A DNA stretch of 64,000 nt from Amaurobius ferox. Taxonomy: Eukaryota > Arthropoda > Arachnida > Araneae > Amaurobiidae. The stretch is from positions 68,458,754 through 68,522,753 of the forward strand of contig OX578139.1 of assembly GCA_951213105.1 (NCBI GenBank), read 5' to 3'. This document shows, piece after piece, positions 35,765 through 46,433 of this stretch (its first letter is position 1; every line of letters begins with the position of its first letter). The notes under the pieces were generated by a model that saw only the letters and a list, made by a program, of their open reading frames with translations, was not told the DNA's origin and ran no database searches. The translations under genes and the position numbers were made by a program.

Positions 35765-35769
<5 letters not shown>
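33807..35769 (-). mobile_element. Mariner-like DNA transposon with about 260-bp terminal inverted repeats
   Basis: Left 33810-34072 is the inverse of right 35510-35768. Shared phrases include GCCCCTGG.GATCATACC, AAAAAACAAYAG, GACACAATTTCG-type sequence and GAAAAACCATAAATGGCG. The left end abuts the Tc1-like element directly and the right end runs into (TA)n. Unusually long repeats for this superfamily. Confidence 0.85.
34158..35231 (-). pseudogene. Mariner-like transposase, broken
   Basis: Starts near 35231: MILTVTQRGEMVKLYFLNGQ, NTAEALRCYRAIHRLRRCPCS, IRKFEETGY (helix-turn-helix). Later WPLCILWMNEAHFCLTGN (first Asp replaced by Asn), VVWIQDGAS (second Asp) and PRSSDLTPMDSWLWGYMKSKEY (third Asp). 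The C-terminus is SVIVCEGGQVENF. Several stops and frameshifts. Confidence 0.8.
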
Positions 35770-35828
<59 letters not shown>

Positions 35829-35840
35829 ATATATATATAT
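35770..35840. repeat. (TA)n microsatellite
   Basis: TA array with a GTGTG interruption, at the right end of the mariner-like element. Confidence 0.95.
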
Positions 35841-37316
35841 CTTATTCGATCGCACTATATGACTGTAAACTTTTATTTTTACAGCTATATCACCAAATAG
35901 AATTATCAAGCTTTAATTTGTTATATTTTAGTTTGTATCAAGATGTTTAATTCACAGTAATAAATGAGTATTTTTGATGGTTTATTCTTGTATGGGACTT
36001 AATTTTAAGTAAAATTGTTTGCTTTATTTTAGTGCATGAGTAATTACGTAGTTTAATACACTTGAAATTGTTTAATATTCTTTCGTCTCAAATAGTTATG
36101 AAAATGAGCAGTTCTGAGGAAGATGTATTACATTTACTGAATATTGTTATTGGAGATATTATATTCAAGAACCGTCCGAATAAATTACATTATTTTTAAT
36201 TCATTTGACAATAAATTATTTCCATTATGAGTTTCAAGATCGTATGTGCACTTCTGCTTTAATTATTAGAAAAGTAAGACCTGTTCCTCCTTTTAATGAA
36301 AATAAAAGTTCAATTATTTAAGATAATCTTATTTATTTTTTAGAAATGAAAAATAATCATATATATAATCAAAATTCTTTGCAGCATGTCTTGTTACTGG
36401 ACAAATTCTTTTATACATGGTTTTCGCATCTACACTCTAAAAATATCTGACAGCAATTAAACACTCAAATAAAGCCACTTCTGATACCTAAACTTCTTTC
36501 CTAGTTAATAACTATTTATATTAATACTAAAGTTATCCATTTGTATGATATGTTTCTATTACGTTTTACAAATTTATACAAATATAACAACGAATTTTGT
36601 GACGTTGCTCAGTCAATTCTTGTAATGGGTAAATGTAATGATTATGATGAGTAACTGTAATGGATAATGTCTAAATAAGCACCCGCTATGTCAATAATAC
36701 AAATACAGATGGCACAACTCAATTTTCAAATCGCCTGTTTTGAACCAAAATAATTCTCATCTTTCATTGCAATCCAACTCCTTCAGTTGAAACGCATATG
36801 TAGTCGCGTGCAACTATTTTCCACGCATGCGCACAAATATTTCTTTTCCTCTCTGCAACGCCCAACAAACCAGAGAAAGAGTGGAATCCAAAATTCCGAT
36901 TATGCTCTTGGTATAAAAATATATATCTGTATATAAAATATTTTTGTTAGAATGCGAAAATATACACCCATACTTTTGATAATATTTCTTTTTTGGATGT
37001 GGCGAAATTTAAAAATAAAAAATAAAACATTCCTATTTCAACATATTTAAAAATAAATAAATAAATATGAAGGAAATGTCCTGCGGATTCGGCTCAACGA
37101 TCGTTAGAATGTTGCTCGATTTTTCCAAAAATGTTGAGATGCAAACGCTATGATAATATCAACTGTCGCTAAGGAACCAATTTGTGTGAAATTTACTCAA
37201 AATTGTGTTTCAAAATAAAATAACTGATAACCGCACACGGGCTTTTTTTATATCTCGCTATGGTCTGTCATACTGGGAATTTAGCTAACTTAGTAACAAA
37301 CAGTGTGGCTGAAGCT
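35841..37316. other. No gene recognised
   Basis: AT-rich; no repeat partner or family motif seen. Confidence 0.4.
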
Positions 37317-37334
37317 TACACACACACACACACA

Positions 37335-37719
37335 GCCAACGGCCGTACCGTGCTGAAAACACCGGTTCTCGTTAGATCACCGAAGTCAAACAGCATCGGG
37401 CGCGGTTAGTATTTGGGTGGGTTACAACTTGGGAACACCGCGTGCTGTTGGCACATTTCGTGCGCGGCAGCCCGGTGGTTGGCGTGCTGGTTTTGCACGC
37501 TACCACAACTGCCGCCGTGTTCATGCGGAGTACGAGCACGTTAAGCATGTGGGTCCGTAAGTCCTTCCGAGAGCTTGGTGGTAGGGGAACGAGGGTACAG
37601 TCCCTCTGGATGCCTCCCCGACTGGGTTCCGGTTTAAATTGGGTGGCACTTCCCGGCCGTTCAAACGGTTACCTCACACCTTTCTGGTAGGTCGGACGGT
37701 CTGGGTCTCAACAACAACA
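37335..37719 (+). mobile_element. Chimeric 5S rRNA / tRNA-headed SINE
   Basis: 37335-37452 is a near full-length 5S rRNA copy: GCCAACGGCCGTACC at the start, CACCGGTTCTCG, the internal promoter (AAGTCAAACAGCATCGGGC and GCGGTTAGTATTTGGGTGGG) and the closing CGTGCTGTTGGC. It is followed by a tRNA-derived segment (GCGGCAGCCCGGTGGTTGGC) that aligns to the head of the SINE at 39687, but the B-box segment is deleted. Then comes the same body (CATGTGGGTCCG, GGTGGTAGGGGAA) and tail (GTAGGTCGGACGGTCTGGG, CAACAACAAC). It is inserted in a CA repeat. Confidence 0.9.
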
Positions 37720-37745
37720 CAGACACACACACAGAGAGAGAGAAA
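37720..37745. repeat. (CA)n(GA)n microsatellite
   Basis: CACACA then GAGAGA after the SINE tail. A CA run also lies directly before the SINE (37317-37334), consistent with insertion into a CA repeat. Confidence 0.8.
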
Positions 37746-37784
37746 GGCAAACATCTTCTCTTTGTAAGATAAATGTATCGCCAT

Positions 37785-37866
37785 ACTTTGCTTATACTTA
37801 ATTTATTGAATATTTGCTTATACTTAATTTATTGCTTATACTTAATTTATTAAATTGCTTATACTA
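37785..37866 (+). repeat. Short tandem repeat, TTGCTTATACTTAATTTAT unit
   Basis: Three to four imperfect copies. Confidence 0.8.
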
Positions 37867-38303
37867 TTTTATATTTTCATCATTGAAATATTTTGTTTTA
37901 AATAATAAACATATATAAATAAAATTTGTCGAATTGCCACCCTAGTTACTTTACAAATCGACTGGTTACTGATAAAAGTAGTGGAGGTAATGCAGCGTTC
38001 CTGTGTAAAGGTTAACTACATACATAGCAAAATATTAGAAAACAAAAGCCGAAAGACTGTTCCAGATGGGTTGTCATTGGTTGACACTGCTTGATAGATT
38101 TCATTTATTCCATGTTTATCTCTAACACACACAAAAAATAATTGTGTTCTATTTTAGTCCTGGCACTGTTACGATTCTGGTTTCAGAAAATATGTTGTCT
38201 GATGGGAAAACGGTTTCTTCCTTTACTGCGGAGAATTTGTTACAGATATTTTTTATACTCCGCGGAGTTTTATATTCGAATCAATGTACCACTAATATTA
38301 TTT

Positions 38304-38307
<4 letters not shown>
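37867..38307. other. No gene recognised
   Basis: No motif; the 78-codon frame at 38144-38380 runs into the TA array and is not credible. Confidence 0.4.

Positions 38308-38350
<43 letters not shown>
38308..38350. repeat. (TA)n microsatellite
   Basis: TA run at the 3' end of the subfamily-b PLE. Confidence 0.95.
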
Positions 38351-38353
<3 letters not shown>

Positions 38354-39159
38354 AAATATGTAATAATAAGAATTATGTAAAATAAAAAATAAAAAATTAC
38401 AATTCAAGTAATATTAACATCACCATAGAAGCAAATTCACGGCCATAATGCCGATAAGAGTAAAGAAAAGAACCGTCCCAAATTCGATGATTAATCAGAA
38501 TTAAATTCATCTTCAGGTCTGAGTATTTAATTCTAATTAACCCAAACAAATGCCTGTTTCAGATTAAGCAATAGTACATTACTATAAATGCTTAAACTCA
38601 GACTACAGGCAACAAAAATGAAAAAATGAAAATAGGATACATTAAGTAAATCTGCATTACCATGCGGCATGAACCCTTCTTCTTCCACCACGTGTATACA
38701 CGATCAACCTCAACAGCTTAATCTAGAAGCACCGGAATGAACAAGTCGAAATTCTACCAGGGAGGCAGTACGAACGTTCACGGTAATACCCCCAGACCCG
38801 TCCAGTGAGTCTAAGCTGGAGACTGGACAAGCAATTCAGAATATAACTTCCCAAATATGCAATCCTGAATATGAATATAAATCAAAGATGAAAATTCTTA
38901 CTAAACAAGTAATTCATAGGAAAACTGGATAAACGAGAATGCCACTATAAACCATTATAAGGGCGCTCAAATCGTAGTTTCAATACTGACAAAAGTTACA
39001 TTTTTTTGCGAAAATAAAATTCAAAACATTAATGTCAATGCATCTTATTTTCCGATTTTTTGATTTCTCTAATGTTTTTGACTTAGTTTATTATTTTTCA
39101 TTTTAATTTATTTATATAATTAATAAATAATTATATGTCACTATAATTTCACTATAATT

Positions 39160-39660
39160 GGGAATGTTTTCTAGGATGTTATCGAGTGAAATTCGGTACA
39201 CTGAGTTGATAATTTTAGTAACAAACTTGGGGGGGGGGATATGCATTATTAGTCGCTGTACTCAATAATTCCATAAAGTGCGCTAATTTATAATATTCAT
39301 CAAAAATTTTATTGATTCTAAGAGCCTGGTTTATTATAATATTTCTAAATACAGATATATGCAAACAAGAGTCAAAATGTTGAATTTTTGATGTATTAAA
39401 TTTAAAGTCCTGTCTTTTATCATACAAGTTTATAACCATATTACAATTTTGTAAATTTAAATTTAAATCTAAAAAGTTTGCAACATTTTTGTCATTATTA
39501 CTTGCATTTAATTGTAAATTTTTTGGATAAAAGTTTAATACTATAGGGATATTATTATTTGGGGATACACATAAAATGTCATCTAAATATCTAAACATGT
39601 GCATATTATGCAAGTTTGGATTAATGTTTTTTTTCATAGAAGAATAAATACAGATTAGCT
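39160..39660 (-). pseudogene. Penelope-like RT, C-terminal part
   Basis: Continues the RT after the SINE: CASSLLANLYLFFYE (end of motif B), a one-base shift in an A run, then MFRYLDDILCV (motif C with both Asp), NFYPKNLQLNAS, VANFLDLNLN and the thumb. A run of ten G (six in the copy at 8755) shifts the frame about 30 codons before the expected end. Confidence 0.85.
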
Positions 39661-39686
39661 AACAATGATGAGGCACACACCCCTTG

Positions 39687-39983
39687 GGGGAGGGCGCGGT
39701 AGCCCATTGGTTAGCGCGCTGGACTTGCACTCGGTAGGCCCGGGTTCGATTCCAGCCACTGCCAAAACTGCCGCCTTGTTTATGCCGTTATGTTATGTAC
39801 GATCACGTTAAACATGTGGGTCCGAAAGTCCTTCCGAGAGGTTGGTGGTAGGGGAAGGAGGGTACGGTCCCTGTGGATGCCTCCCCCACTGGGTTCCGGT
39901 CTAAATTGGGTGGCACATCCCGACCGTCCAAACAGTTACCTTACACCTTTCTGGTAGGTCGGACGGTCTGGGTTTCAACAACA
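39687..39983 (+). mobile_element. tRNA-headed SINE inserted in the PLE
   Basis: The head has an A box (TAGCCCATTGGTTAGCGCGC) and B box (GGGTTCGATTCC). Body and tail are shared with the 37.3-kb SINE, including GTAGGTCGGACGGTCTGGG and a terminal CAACAACA. It is flanked by a perfect 10-bp target duplication ACACCCCTTG (39677-39686 and 39984-39993), which splits the RT motif-B codons (GIPQG). Confidence 0.92.
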
Positions 39984-40008
39984 ACACCCCTTGTGGGATA
40001 CCAACCTG

Positions 40009-41163
40009 TTATTTAATAAAAGTACCACCATGTTGAATATAATTCTCATAAAGAGTGAAGTTAAGTAATTTTTTAAAAAGAAAATTTGAATATTTTAGGT
40101 TGATATTGTATTTTTCAAAAATCCCTAAAATAATTCTATACAGATCATCTATATTAATATTATTAAACAAATCTTTGAAATTAAAGGTATAAATACTATG
40201 AATAATAGTAAGAGTTTTCAATTTCTTAACTAATTCAAAACTGTTTTTTACAATATGACAATTATTTGAGATTTCATCTGACAAGGATAATTCATGTAAT
40301 ATCTTTAATAATAATTTTCCAGCATTAGTAATGTAAGAATTATGCCCACTGGTAATGGTTCGAAGAGCAACAGGGGATTTATGAAACTTGGGTACTAAAA
40401 CAATATATGGAATGTTATTACAACTATTTTTTAGATGGATTTGCTTATATTTGGCTGATATTCTATTGTATAAGATTTTAAGGTTAGTTTTATGTAAATT
40501 ATAAATTTTATTATTATGTAAGTGTGACTGAAGGGTATTTTTATAATAATATTTACATATAATTGAGTAGTTTCCACTTGCCTTATCAACATATGTAATG
40601 ACAAAATCATTTTGTATTTCTTTAATATCATTTTTAATTGAATTAAGTTTATATGAATTATTAATTTTCTGATTATATATATAATTATTTAAGTATTGCT
40701 CTATTAAGACTCTCCAGGGTATAAAGGCTTCTACAGGGATTTGATATTTATAACTGATTTTATAGATAAATTTATTTAAGTCAAGAAATAAATCTTTACA
40801 TATTAATTTATGTTTAAATTTAGTAGGTATACGGTACTTAGTACCCAGTAACATCAGTGATCTTAGTGCATCATAATTAATAATATTTAGATTTCCCGTT
40901 ATAACATGCCCATGGTGTTTATCTACGAAGTCTTTGTATTTTTCTAAATGACAGTGGCAATATGACTCTTTATCCAATTCATAGTCTTGATTAATATCTA
41001 TTGATTTGGCAATTTGATTATAATTGAAAGTATAACGTCCTAGCGGTTTATCATATTTATCAGCAATTTTAGGATTTACATGTTTGACTGGAAAGTATTT
41101 GGAAACCGATTTTAAAAAAATAATTATCTTCAGATTATTTAAGACAGAATTAGTGAAATTCAA
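40009..41163 (-). pseudogene. Penelope-like RT: CxC linker, fingers and motif A
   Basis: 384 open codons from the preceding stop; the start is not a true one, because the frame is continuous with the nuclease. Cys-His-Cys at residues 69-71 fits the CxC signature of N-terminal-nuclease PLEs. Then FVITYVDKASGNYSIICKYYY, YIVLVPKFHKSPVALRTIT (RT 2) and YTFNFKDLFNNI (motif A, about 325-335). The catalytic Asp of motif A is Asn here; related copies read YDF or FDF. A TAA interrupts just after HGGTFIK, and the frame resumes QVGIPQG. Confidence 0.88.
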
Positions 41164-41271
41164 GGTACAATATTCGTTTATTTTAGTATTTTATTTTGAT
41201 TCGTCATTAAAGTTTAAGTCTGTCACATATAAATAACCATTAAGATTTTTACTTCTGGTAATGAGCAAGTC

Positions 41272-42186
41272 CTAGAATAAATGTTTAAAATGAATGTTAT
41301 CAAATGCAGTACTTAGAAAAAGGTTATATACCATATTTAATTGCTGTTTTTTAATTGCGAAAATCCAGTTTTTACATTGTTTCCAATCAAAAGTAATTTT
41401 AAAATTTGCATGTTGCTGAAGGATGGCATATTTTAGTTCAGATAATGAGGGCAATTTTTTATTATATTTACTTGCTCTTTTAGTTCTTTTTGATTTACTT
41501 TTATGATTGTTGAAAAAATAATAAATATTATGGTCTTCATTAGGATAATTAAAGGACTTTTTAACTATATTATGATGATTAAATATTTGATTGAGTTCAT
41601 ATGGAAAAATAGCTTTGTGTGCACAAATGAATTCATTTTCAAGAAACAATCTGTCATAGTAATTTTTTTGAATACACAGAATACTAATTTCAATGTTGTC
41701 GAACCCATGTTTAGAAAAATGTTCGTATTCAAATTTTGATTCATTAAGGATAGTTGCACTATTTGAAAAAATTTTTACGTGATTCCTGTGTACGTTAATT
41801 CGGAGGTGCAGAGGGTTGCTGGTTTGACCTATATATGACATATTACATTTTTTACATTCAATTTGGTAGACACAATTATATGTTTTACAGAAGACATAAT
41901 TATTGCTACAATTGATCTGATTACTATTAGCAAACGGACAAGTTTTACATCTATTAGAATTACAAGATTTAAATTTAAGTGTGTTATATATATTTAGTGA
42001 TGCATGGCTGTACGATTGAAAGTTATATGAAGTGAACAAAGAATACTGGCTGGATGTACCGAATGAAGGTGGAATAGTCATAGAAGAAAAAGGATATATA
42101 TTTATATATGGGGTAAATTGCACCAAATCTGCCAAACGAAAGGGGGTGATATAAGAGCCCATTTGCAGTATAAAACACCATAGCAA
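41272..42186 (-). pseudogene. GIY-YIG endonuclease domain of the Naiad-type PLE
   Basis: About 304 codons. A Cys cluster CNSNRCKTC lies at residues 75-83 with further Cys at 93, 100 and 105. The nuclease core is CVYQIECKKCNMSYIGQT at 105-122, Arg129 and His133/136, with FEYEHFSKHGFDNIEI and a likely catalytic Glu in FLENEFICAH after it. It would nick target DNA to prime reverse transcription. A TAG, about 25 codons, then a TAA separate it from the RT in the same frame, so the parent was one fused protein. All cluster residues are ordinary Cys codons. Confidence 0.88.
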
Positions 42187-42605
42187 CCCTGTCCTATCTC
42201 TAATCGTTTCCTAGTTATGGTGGATAGAAGGAGAGTGCAACAAGTCTGAAAAAACCCAAATTTGTATGGTTTCTGAAAGGTCTACAGACAAAATAAGCAC
42301 ATAATTGGAAAGAACATTAAAAGTCCTATAAGATGACACCATTTTCACCAGGATGTCTGAATTTAACGGCGAGCTACAGGCGCAGAATTGGCGAAGTGTA
42401 AAATCGAAATGTTGCCAAAATCTGTAACCGGCTATATTGCAAAAACCTTTCTAGCTACAATTGGTCAAAAATTTCCCGAAAATGTTTCCATTCCACCAGT
42501 TTTCGAATGCGCCTACAATAATCCATATCGGTGTTTTAGTTCAGGAGAAATTTAGCTTTTCATTTTTTTTGTTTTTGATTGCTTTCTTTTGTTTGTTGAC
42601 AACAG
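42187..42605. other. Unclassified DNA between PLE and Tc1 remnant
   Basis: Mixed composition, no coding frame. May include the 5' untranslated region of the PLE and the lost 5' part of the Tc1 element. Confidence 0.35.
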
Positions 42606-43193
42606 GGAGTTATGGTCTGGGGTGCCATTTCGTTTGATAGCCGGACCCCTTTAGTAGTCCTCCGTGGCACCATCATAGCACAGTGGTACGTTGCCGACAT
42701 TATACGATCCGTTGTATTGATATTCCTTTCGCGACATCCCGAGCTAACTTTTCAGCAAGATGATGCCGGGCCACACACGGCTCGTCTCTCAATTGATTGT
42801 CTGCGTTCTTACTACATACTTCTTTCGCCAGCCAGATCCCCAGATCTCTCGCCTATTGAGTACATTTGGGTTGAGATGGGGACTCACCTGCGACCATCCC
42901 AGTTTGCGAGCGAATTAGCGCGTCAAGTGGAGGCCATTTGGAACGACAAACCTCAGAACACCATCCGGCAAATTTATGCGTCAATGCCACGTCGGGTAAC
43001 AGCTTATATCAAGGTCAGAGGTGAACAAACGCCATATGGACTGGTCACTTTGTGTAGATCTTTCAGTGCCAATAAAGCATCTAATTGTTCTGAAATTCAA
43101 ATCATTTCTTTTTCTATACATCTAGATTACCCGTACGAAATTTTGTCTCATGTGGATAATTATGTCCTGGTGCTTCGATTTTTTTGTCTGAGA

Positions 43194-43194
<1 letters not shown>
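42606..43194 (+). pseudogene. Tc1-like transposase, C-terminal half
   Basis: Open frame MVWGAISFDSRTPLVVLRG, LTFQQDDAGPHTARLSI (second Asp), ARSPDLSPIEYIW (Glu), RQVEAIWNDKPQNTIRQIY, ending near RGEQTPY. It lacks the N-terminal DNA-binding half and first catalytic Asp, and no left terminal repeat is found. The right end CTTCGATTTTTTTGTCTGAG resembles the end of the 33.0-kb Tc1, its closest relative here. It runs through into the TA array. Confidence 0.85.

Positions 43195-43280
<86 letters not shown>
43195..43280. repeat. (TA)n microsatellite
   Basis: Pure TA, between two Tc1-like elements. Confidence 0.97.
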
Positions 43281-43285
<5 letters not shown>

Positions 43286-44740
43286 TGCTGGACAACTGCT
43301 AAGGACGGATCACAAATTGCAATGTAGCACAACATTAAGCGGGGGGGGGGGGAGGACCAGCAGGATGTCACACTGTTTGGACATTAGAATAAGGATAATT
43401 TATTGTTCTGGAAAATACAGAAAGTTTTGAAACATCTGAAAGGAAAAAAGTGTTCATTTGATGCTGAGTACAGAGAAATGGAAAAAAGCATATGAACGAC
43501 AGCATGCACCTCTGAGAAAGGTCTCAGTACGGAATATGTCCACCGTGGAGTGCGATGCAAGATTTCACACGTCGTATCATGCTTTGCACAACATTATCCA
43601 GCAGCTGTTGAAGCAAGTTATCTCGCTCCTCTGTCAGTGCAAGGATGAGGGTGTTCTTGTTTGTTGGAAGATATTTTCGACCAGCAAGTCGCCCCCCCCA
43701 AATCATTCTAAACATTTTCAATGGGGTTTTGATTTGGAGAACGTGCTGGCCATAAGAGGCATTGAATACCCTCGCTGACTAGACAATCCTGAACAGCGAG
43801 TTTTCGATGACACGTTGCGTTGTCGTCCATGAAAACAAATTTTTCACCGACAGGACCACGGAAAAGGCTAACATGTGGCAGTAGAACTTCATCAATATAT
43901 TGTTGGCCGGTCATAGTCCCAGGTGCAACCACATGTAATAGCGTGCGGTCATTGATTATGATGGCAGCCCATACCATGATACAGCATGCAGGATATCGGT
44001 CCCTTTTTTTTATAATTTCTGGACGATAAGCAGTACCACCGTCACAGGAAGGTCAGTTGCCGTCTACAATCCGATGACAGACTGAACCTACTCTCATCTG
44101 AGAATAGTACGCAAGCCCAATCCTGTTCGGTCCAATTGCGATGCTCACGACACCATTACAAACGGGCGGTACGGTGCAGTCTGAACAATGGGGCACACAC
44201 AGCAGGTCAGCGGGCGTATAGTCATCCTTCACCCAAACGTCTGGCTACAGTTTTTCTTGAGATCCTCTGTCCTGTGGTAGCAAGAAACTGATTTTCCTCC
44301 TGCTGAGTTGTGGTACGCCGGTCCCTTTTTGCGTGTTTTAAATGCTTGCCACAGCCGTGAGACAACGCTGTGGATGATATCGAACTCCTTGGCAGCATCT
44401 ATTATTTTTCGCCTTTTTTCGATCTTTCCAATAATACGACCACGCGTAAAATCATCAAAGTGATATCGGGAAGACATACCAAAAATTTCAAGTTCGTCAA
44501 TTAAATCTTTCCTGTAAAACTTTCACTTGAAACCACAAATGTCCACATGCGCCAAATCCTTTAAATATCTTATCAGCGATGTCACGTGACGAACAGGCGT
44601 GGAAATGAAAAATTTGCATACTCACACCTCTTCTTACTGTATCCCGCACTTATTCTAATTTTCCACATTTTGCTTCTTTTCATTTTGGGGTTGTTATGTG
44701 TGATAGTGCCATCCGTCCTTTGCAATTGTTCAGTAGTGTA
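43281..44740 (-). mobile_element. Tc1-like DNA transposon, full span, defective
   Basis: Terminal repeats CACTGCTGGACAACTGCTAA then GGACGGAT (left) and inverted CACTACTGAACAATTGCAAA then GGACGGATG (right). 1.46 kb, with TA arrays on both sides. The transposase is on the minus strand. Confidence 0.88.
43524..44477 (-). pseudogene. Tc1-like transposase, broken
   Basis: N-terminus MSSRYHFDDFTRGRIIGKIE..IIDAAKEFDIIHSVVSRLWQAF (paired-like helix-turn-helix), shifted frame in the middle. Then MVWAAIIINDRTLLHVV, FVFMDDNATCHRKLAVQD (second Asp) and LWPARSPNQNPIENV (Glu; the usual SPDLNP reads SPNQNP). The region of the first catalytic Asp is scrambled. Confidence 0.82.
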
Positions 44741-44768
44741 TATATATATATATATATACATATATTAT
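44741..44768. repeat. (TA)n microsatellite
   Basis: TA run separating the Tc1-like element and the PLE tail; the PLE is truncated at its right edge. Confidence 0.9.
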
Positions 44769-45242
44769 TATAAATCGATTTTCAGGGATCATGTGGATTT
44801 TGACAGTTTACTTCATCAAACTGCAAGTAAATAAAGTTTATGCGTACCTGCTAAGATTGCACGCATGCGTAAGATGAACATATATAAGATAGCGAGTTGG
44901 GCAGGATTCACTTTTGGTCCAGTTTCCTTCTGTTTGGTTGGTCTTGTTCTTCCGTATTCGGGTGCCTTCGTATTAGCACGCAATGGGGACCAACCTTTGC
45001 TTTGTATTGGTACCGTGAGCGTTTGCCTAGGCTGGAAAAGCAGCTTTAAACGGGAGGGGGAGTCGCAATCCTCCCCAACCATTAAATGCAAAGCATTTGG
45101 TTATCCCAAGTTCCTTTAATTCTTCTTTTTCTTGGATTACATTCTGCTTCGGAGTTAGAGCGGCTTGGCGCCCTTTCCTGAGTAGTGCCTTTGATTCTTG
45201 TGGATATGCATAGGAATTCTATTTGAATTTGTTTACTGGCTT
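44769..45242 (+). mobile_element. Penelope-like element 3' end, subfamily c
   Basis: Begins inside the last RT codons (FRDHVDFDSLLHQTASK, stop), then a tail nearly identical to 25547-25800 but longer, running to TTTACTGGCTTTTATATGA and a TA run. It contains module T5 (45009-45080), identical in stem and loop to T4. It has about 75 bp (CCTTCTGTTTGGTTGGTC..) that the 25.6-kb copy lacks. Confidence 0.88.
45009..45080 (+). other. PLE tail two-hairpin module, copy T5
   Basis: Same sequence as T4: CCGTGAGCGTTTGCC, TTTAAACGGGA, GGGGAG / TCGCAATC / CTCCCC. Confidence 0.8.
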
Positions 45243-45262
45243 TTATATGATATATATATATA
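45243..45262. repeat. Short (TA)n run
   Basis: TA run at the 3' end of the PLE tail. Confidence 0.8.
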
Positions 45263-45806
45263 CAATATATTACGTGTAAAATTGTAAACTGGTATATTAA
45301 ATATTTAAAGAAATTTTAAGTATACACAATGATTATTTTTTTCCTATATGGCTAGTTTTCCCGTATGATCAGTTACTATGGCCTCGTTGCAATAATTTTG
45401 CAACTAGGAATTTATTCACTGGCCGTCTTCGGCAACCAGCCCAGTCAAGTATAAAATCAAAATATTAATAAATTACATATTAATAAGTTACATAGAATTT
45501 GTACCCACGCAGAAAATCTATGGTCTAGTGTATTTGATCAGTATCTCTTTGTAATTTTCTACTCAATCTCTGTATACACACCGTATAGTTGCCGTTCAAG
45601 TGGGCGGATGCACTCCTTGTATGCAATTCCGTTACATCCGCGCGCGGGCTTAGTGTGGCCTAAATTAGCGCCTAAAGACGCCTTCGCCCGTTACGCTGCA
45701 ATGCCTTCAGGATCACCCTACAAACAGTAGATAAATAATCATAATTATGATAATTATAAGCTGATTTAAGAGATAGATTTCTTTTCTGACGACATTACAA
45801 TAATGA
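45263..45806. other. No gene recognised; GC-richer patch
   Basis: 45590-45720 is markedly GC-richer (CGCGCGCGGGC, GCCTTCGCCCG) than its surroundings but has no open frame of note. Could be an old repeat or an untranslated piece of something; unknown. Confidence 0.35.
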
Positions 45807-46433
45807 GATAAATGTATGGTTAAAAATATAAAAGGTATCTTTAAAATTCACGAAATTAGAAAATCTGTCAATTACAGCCAGTCCATGACTAGACATTGTC
45901 TGGAAAATCGTCCTTCAAAGTTATTGAGTCCGCAGGCAGACAATAAAGTTACTGCTTGAGTCTGTTGCAACCAACATGCTTTACTGGTAAAAGAGCTATT
46001 TACGTTCAGAATTGGAAAAGTCAATTTTAAGATTCACCCACTTAAAGATATATTAAAAATTCAGAAATAGAATAATTAAAAAATAAACTTTATTAGATAC
46101 CAAAGATATTGTTCTATAATGAGATAAATGTATGTTTAAAAAATCTAAATAGTATCTTTAAAATTCTCGAAATTAGAAAACCTGTCAATTAGCCAGTCCA
46201 TGACTAGACATTGTCTGGAAAATCGCCCTTCAAAGTTATTGGGTCCGCAGGCAGACAATAAAGTTATTGCTTGAGTCTGTTGCAAACAACATGTTTTACG
46301 GGTAAAAGAGTTATATTCGTTAAGTAATGGAAAAGTCAATTTTAAGATTCACCCACTTAAAGATATATTAAAAATTCAGAAATAGAATAATTAAAAATAA
46401 GCTTTATCAGATACCAAAGATATCGTTCTATAT
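45807..46433. repeat. Tandem duplication, about 312-bp unit
   Basis: Unit 1 is about 45807-46118 and unit 2 about 46119-46433, both from GAGATAAATGTATG through CCATGACTAGACATTGTCTGG to ACCAAAGATATYGTTCTATA, roughly 90 percent alike by eye. A minus-strand frame in unit 2 (46145-46339, containing LLSACGPNNFEGRFSRQC) is broken by a 2-bp insertion in unit 1. Confidence 0.85.

Larger units (their letters stand above)
38351..42185 (-). mobile_element. Near-complete Penelope-like (Naiad-type) element, subfamily b
   Basis: On the minus strand the order is GIY-YIG nuclease (42186-41272), CxC linker and RT (41163-40009), RT C-terminus (about 39660-39160), about 800 bp of 3' untranslated region, then (TA)n. 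Nuclease before RT is the permuted order known for Naiad/Chlamys PLEs, opposite to canonical Penelope. It is broken by two stops between the domains, a TAA before motif B, frameshifts at an A run and a G run, and a SINE insertion. The 5' boundary near 42185 is uncertain. Confidence 0.9.

Noticed and set aside
37335..37452. A functional 5S rRNA gene
   Set aside because: It is fused to a SINE body and tail shared with other copies, is not in a 5S array, and has changes from the usual sequence; read as a SINE head.
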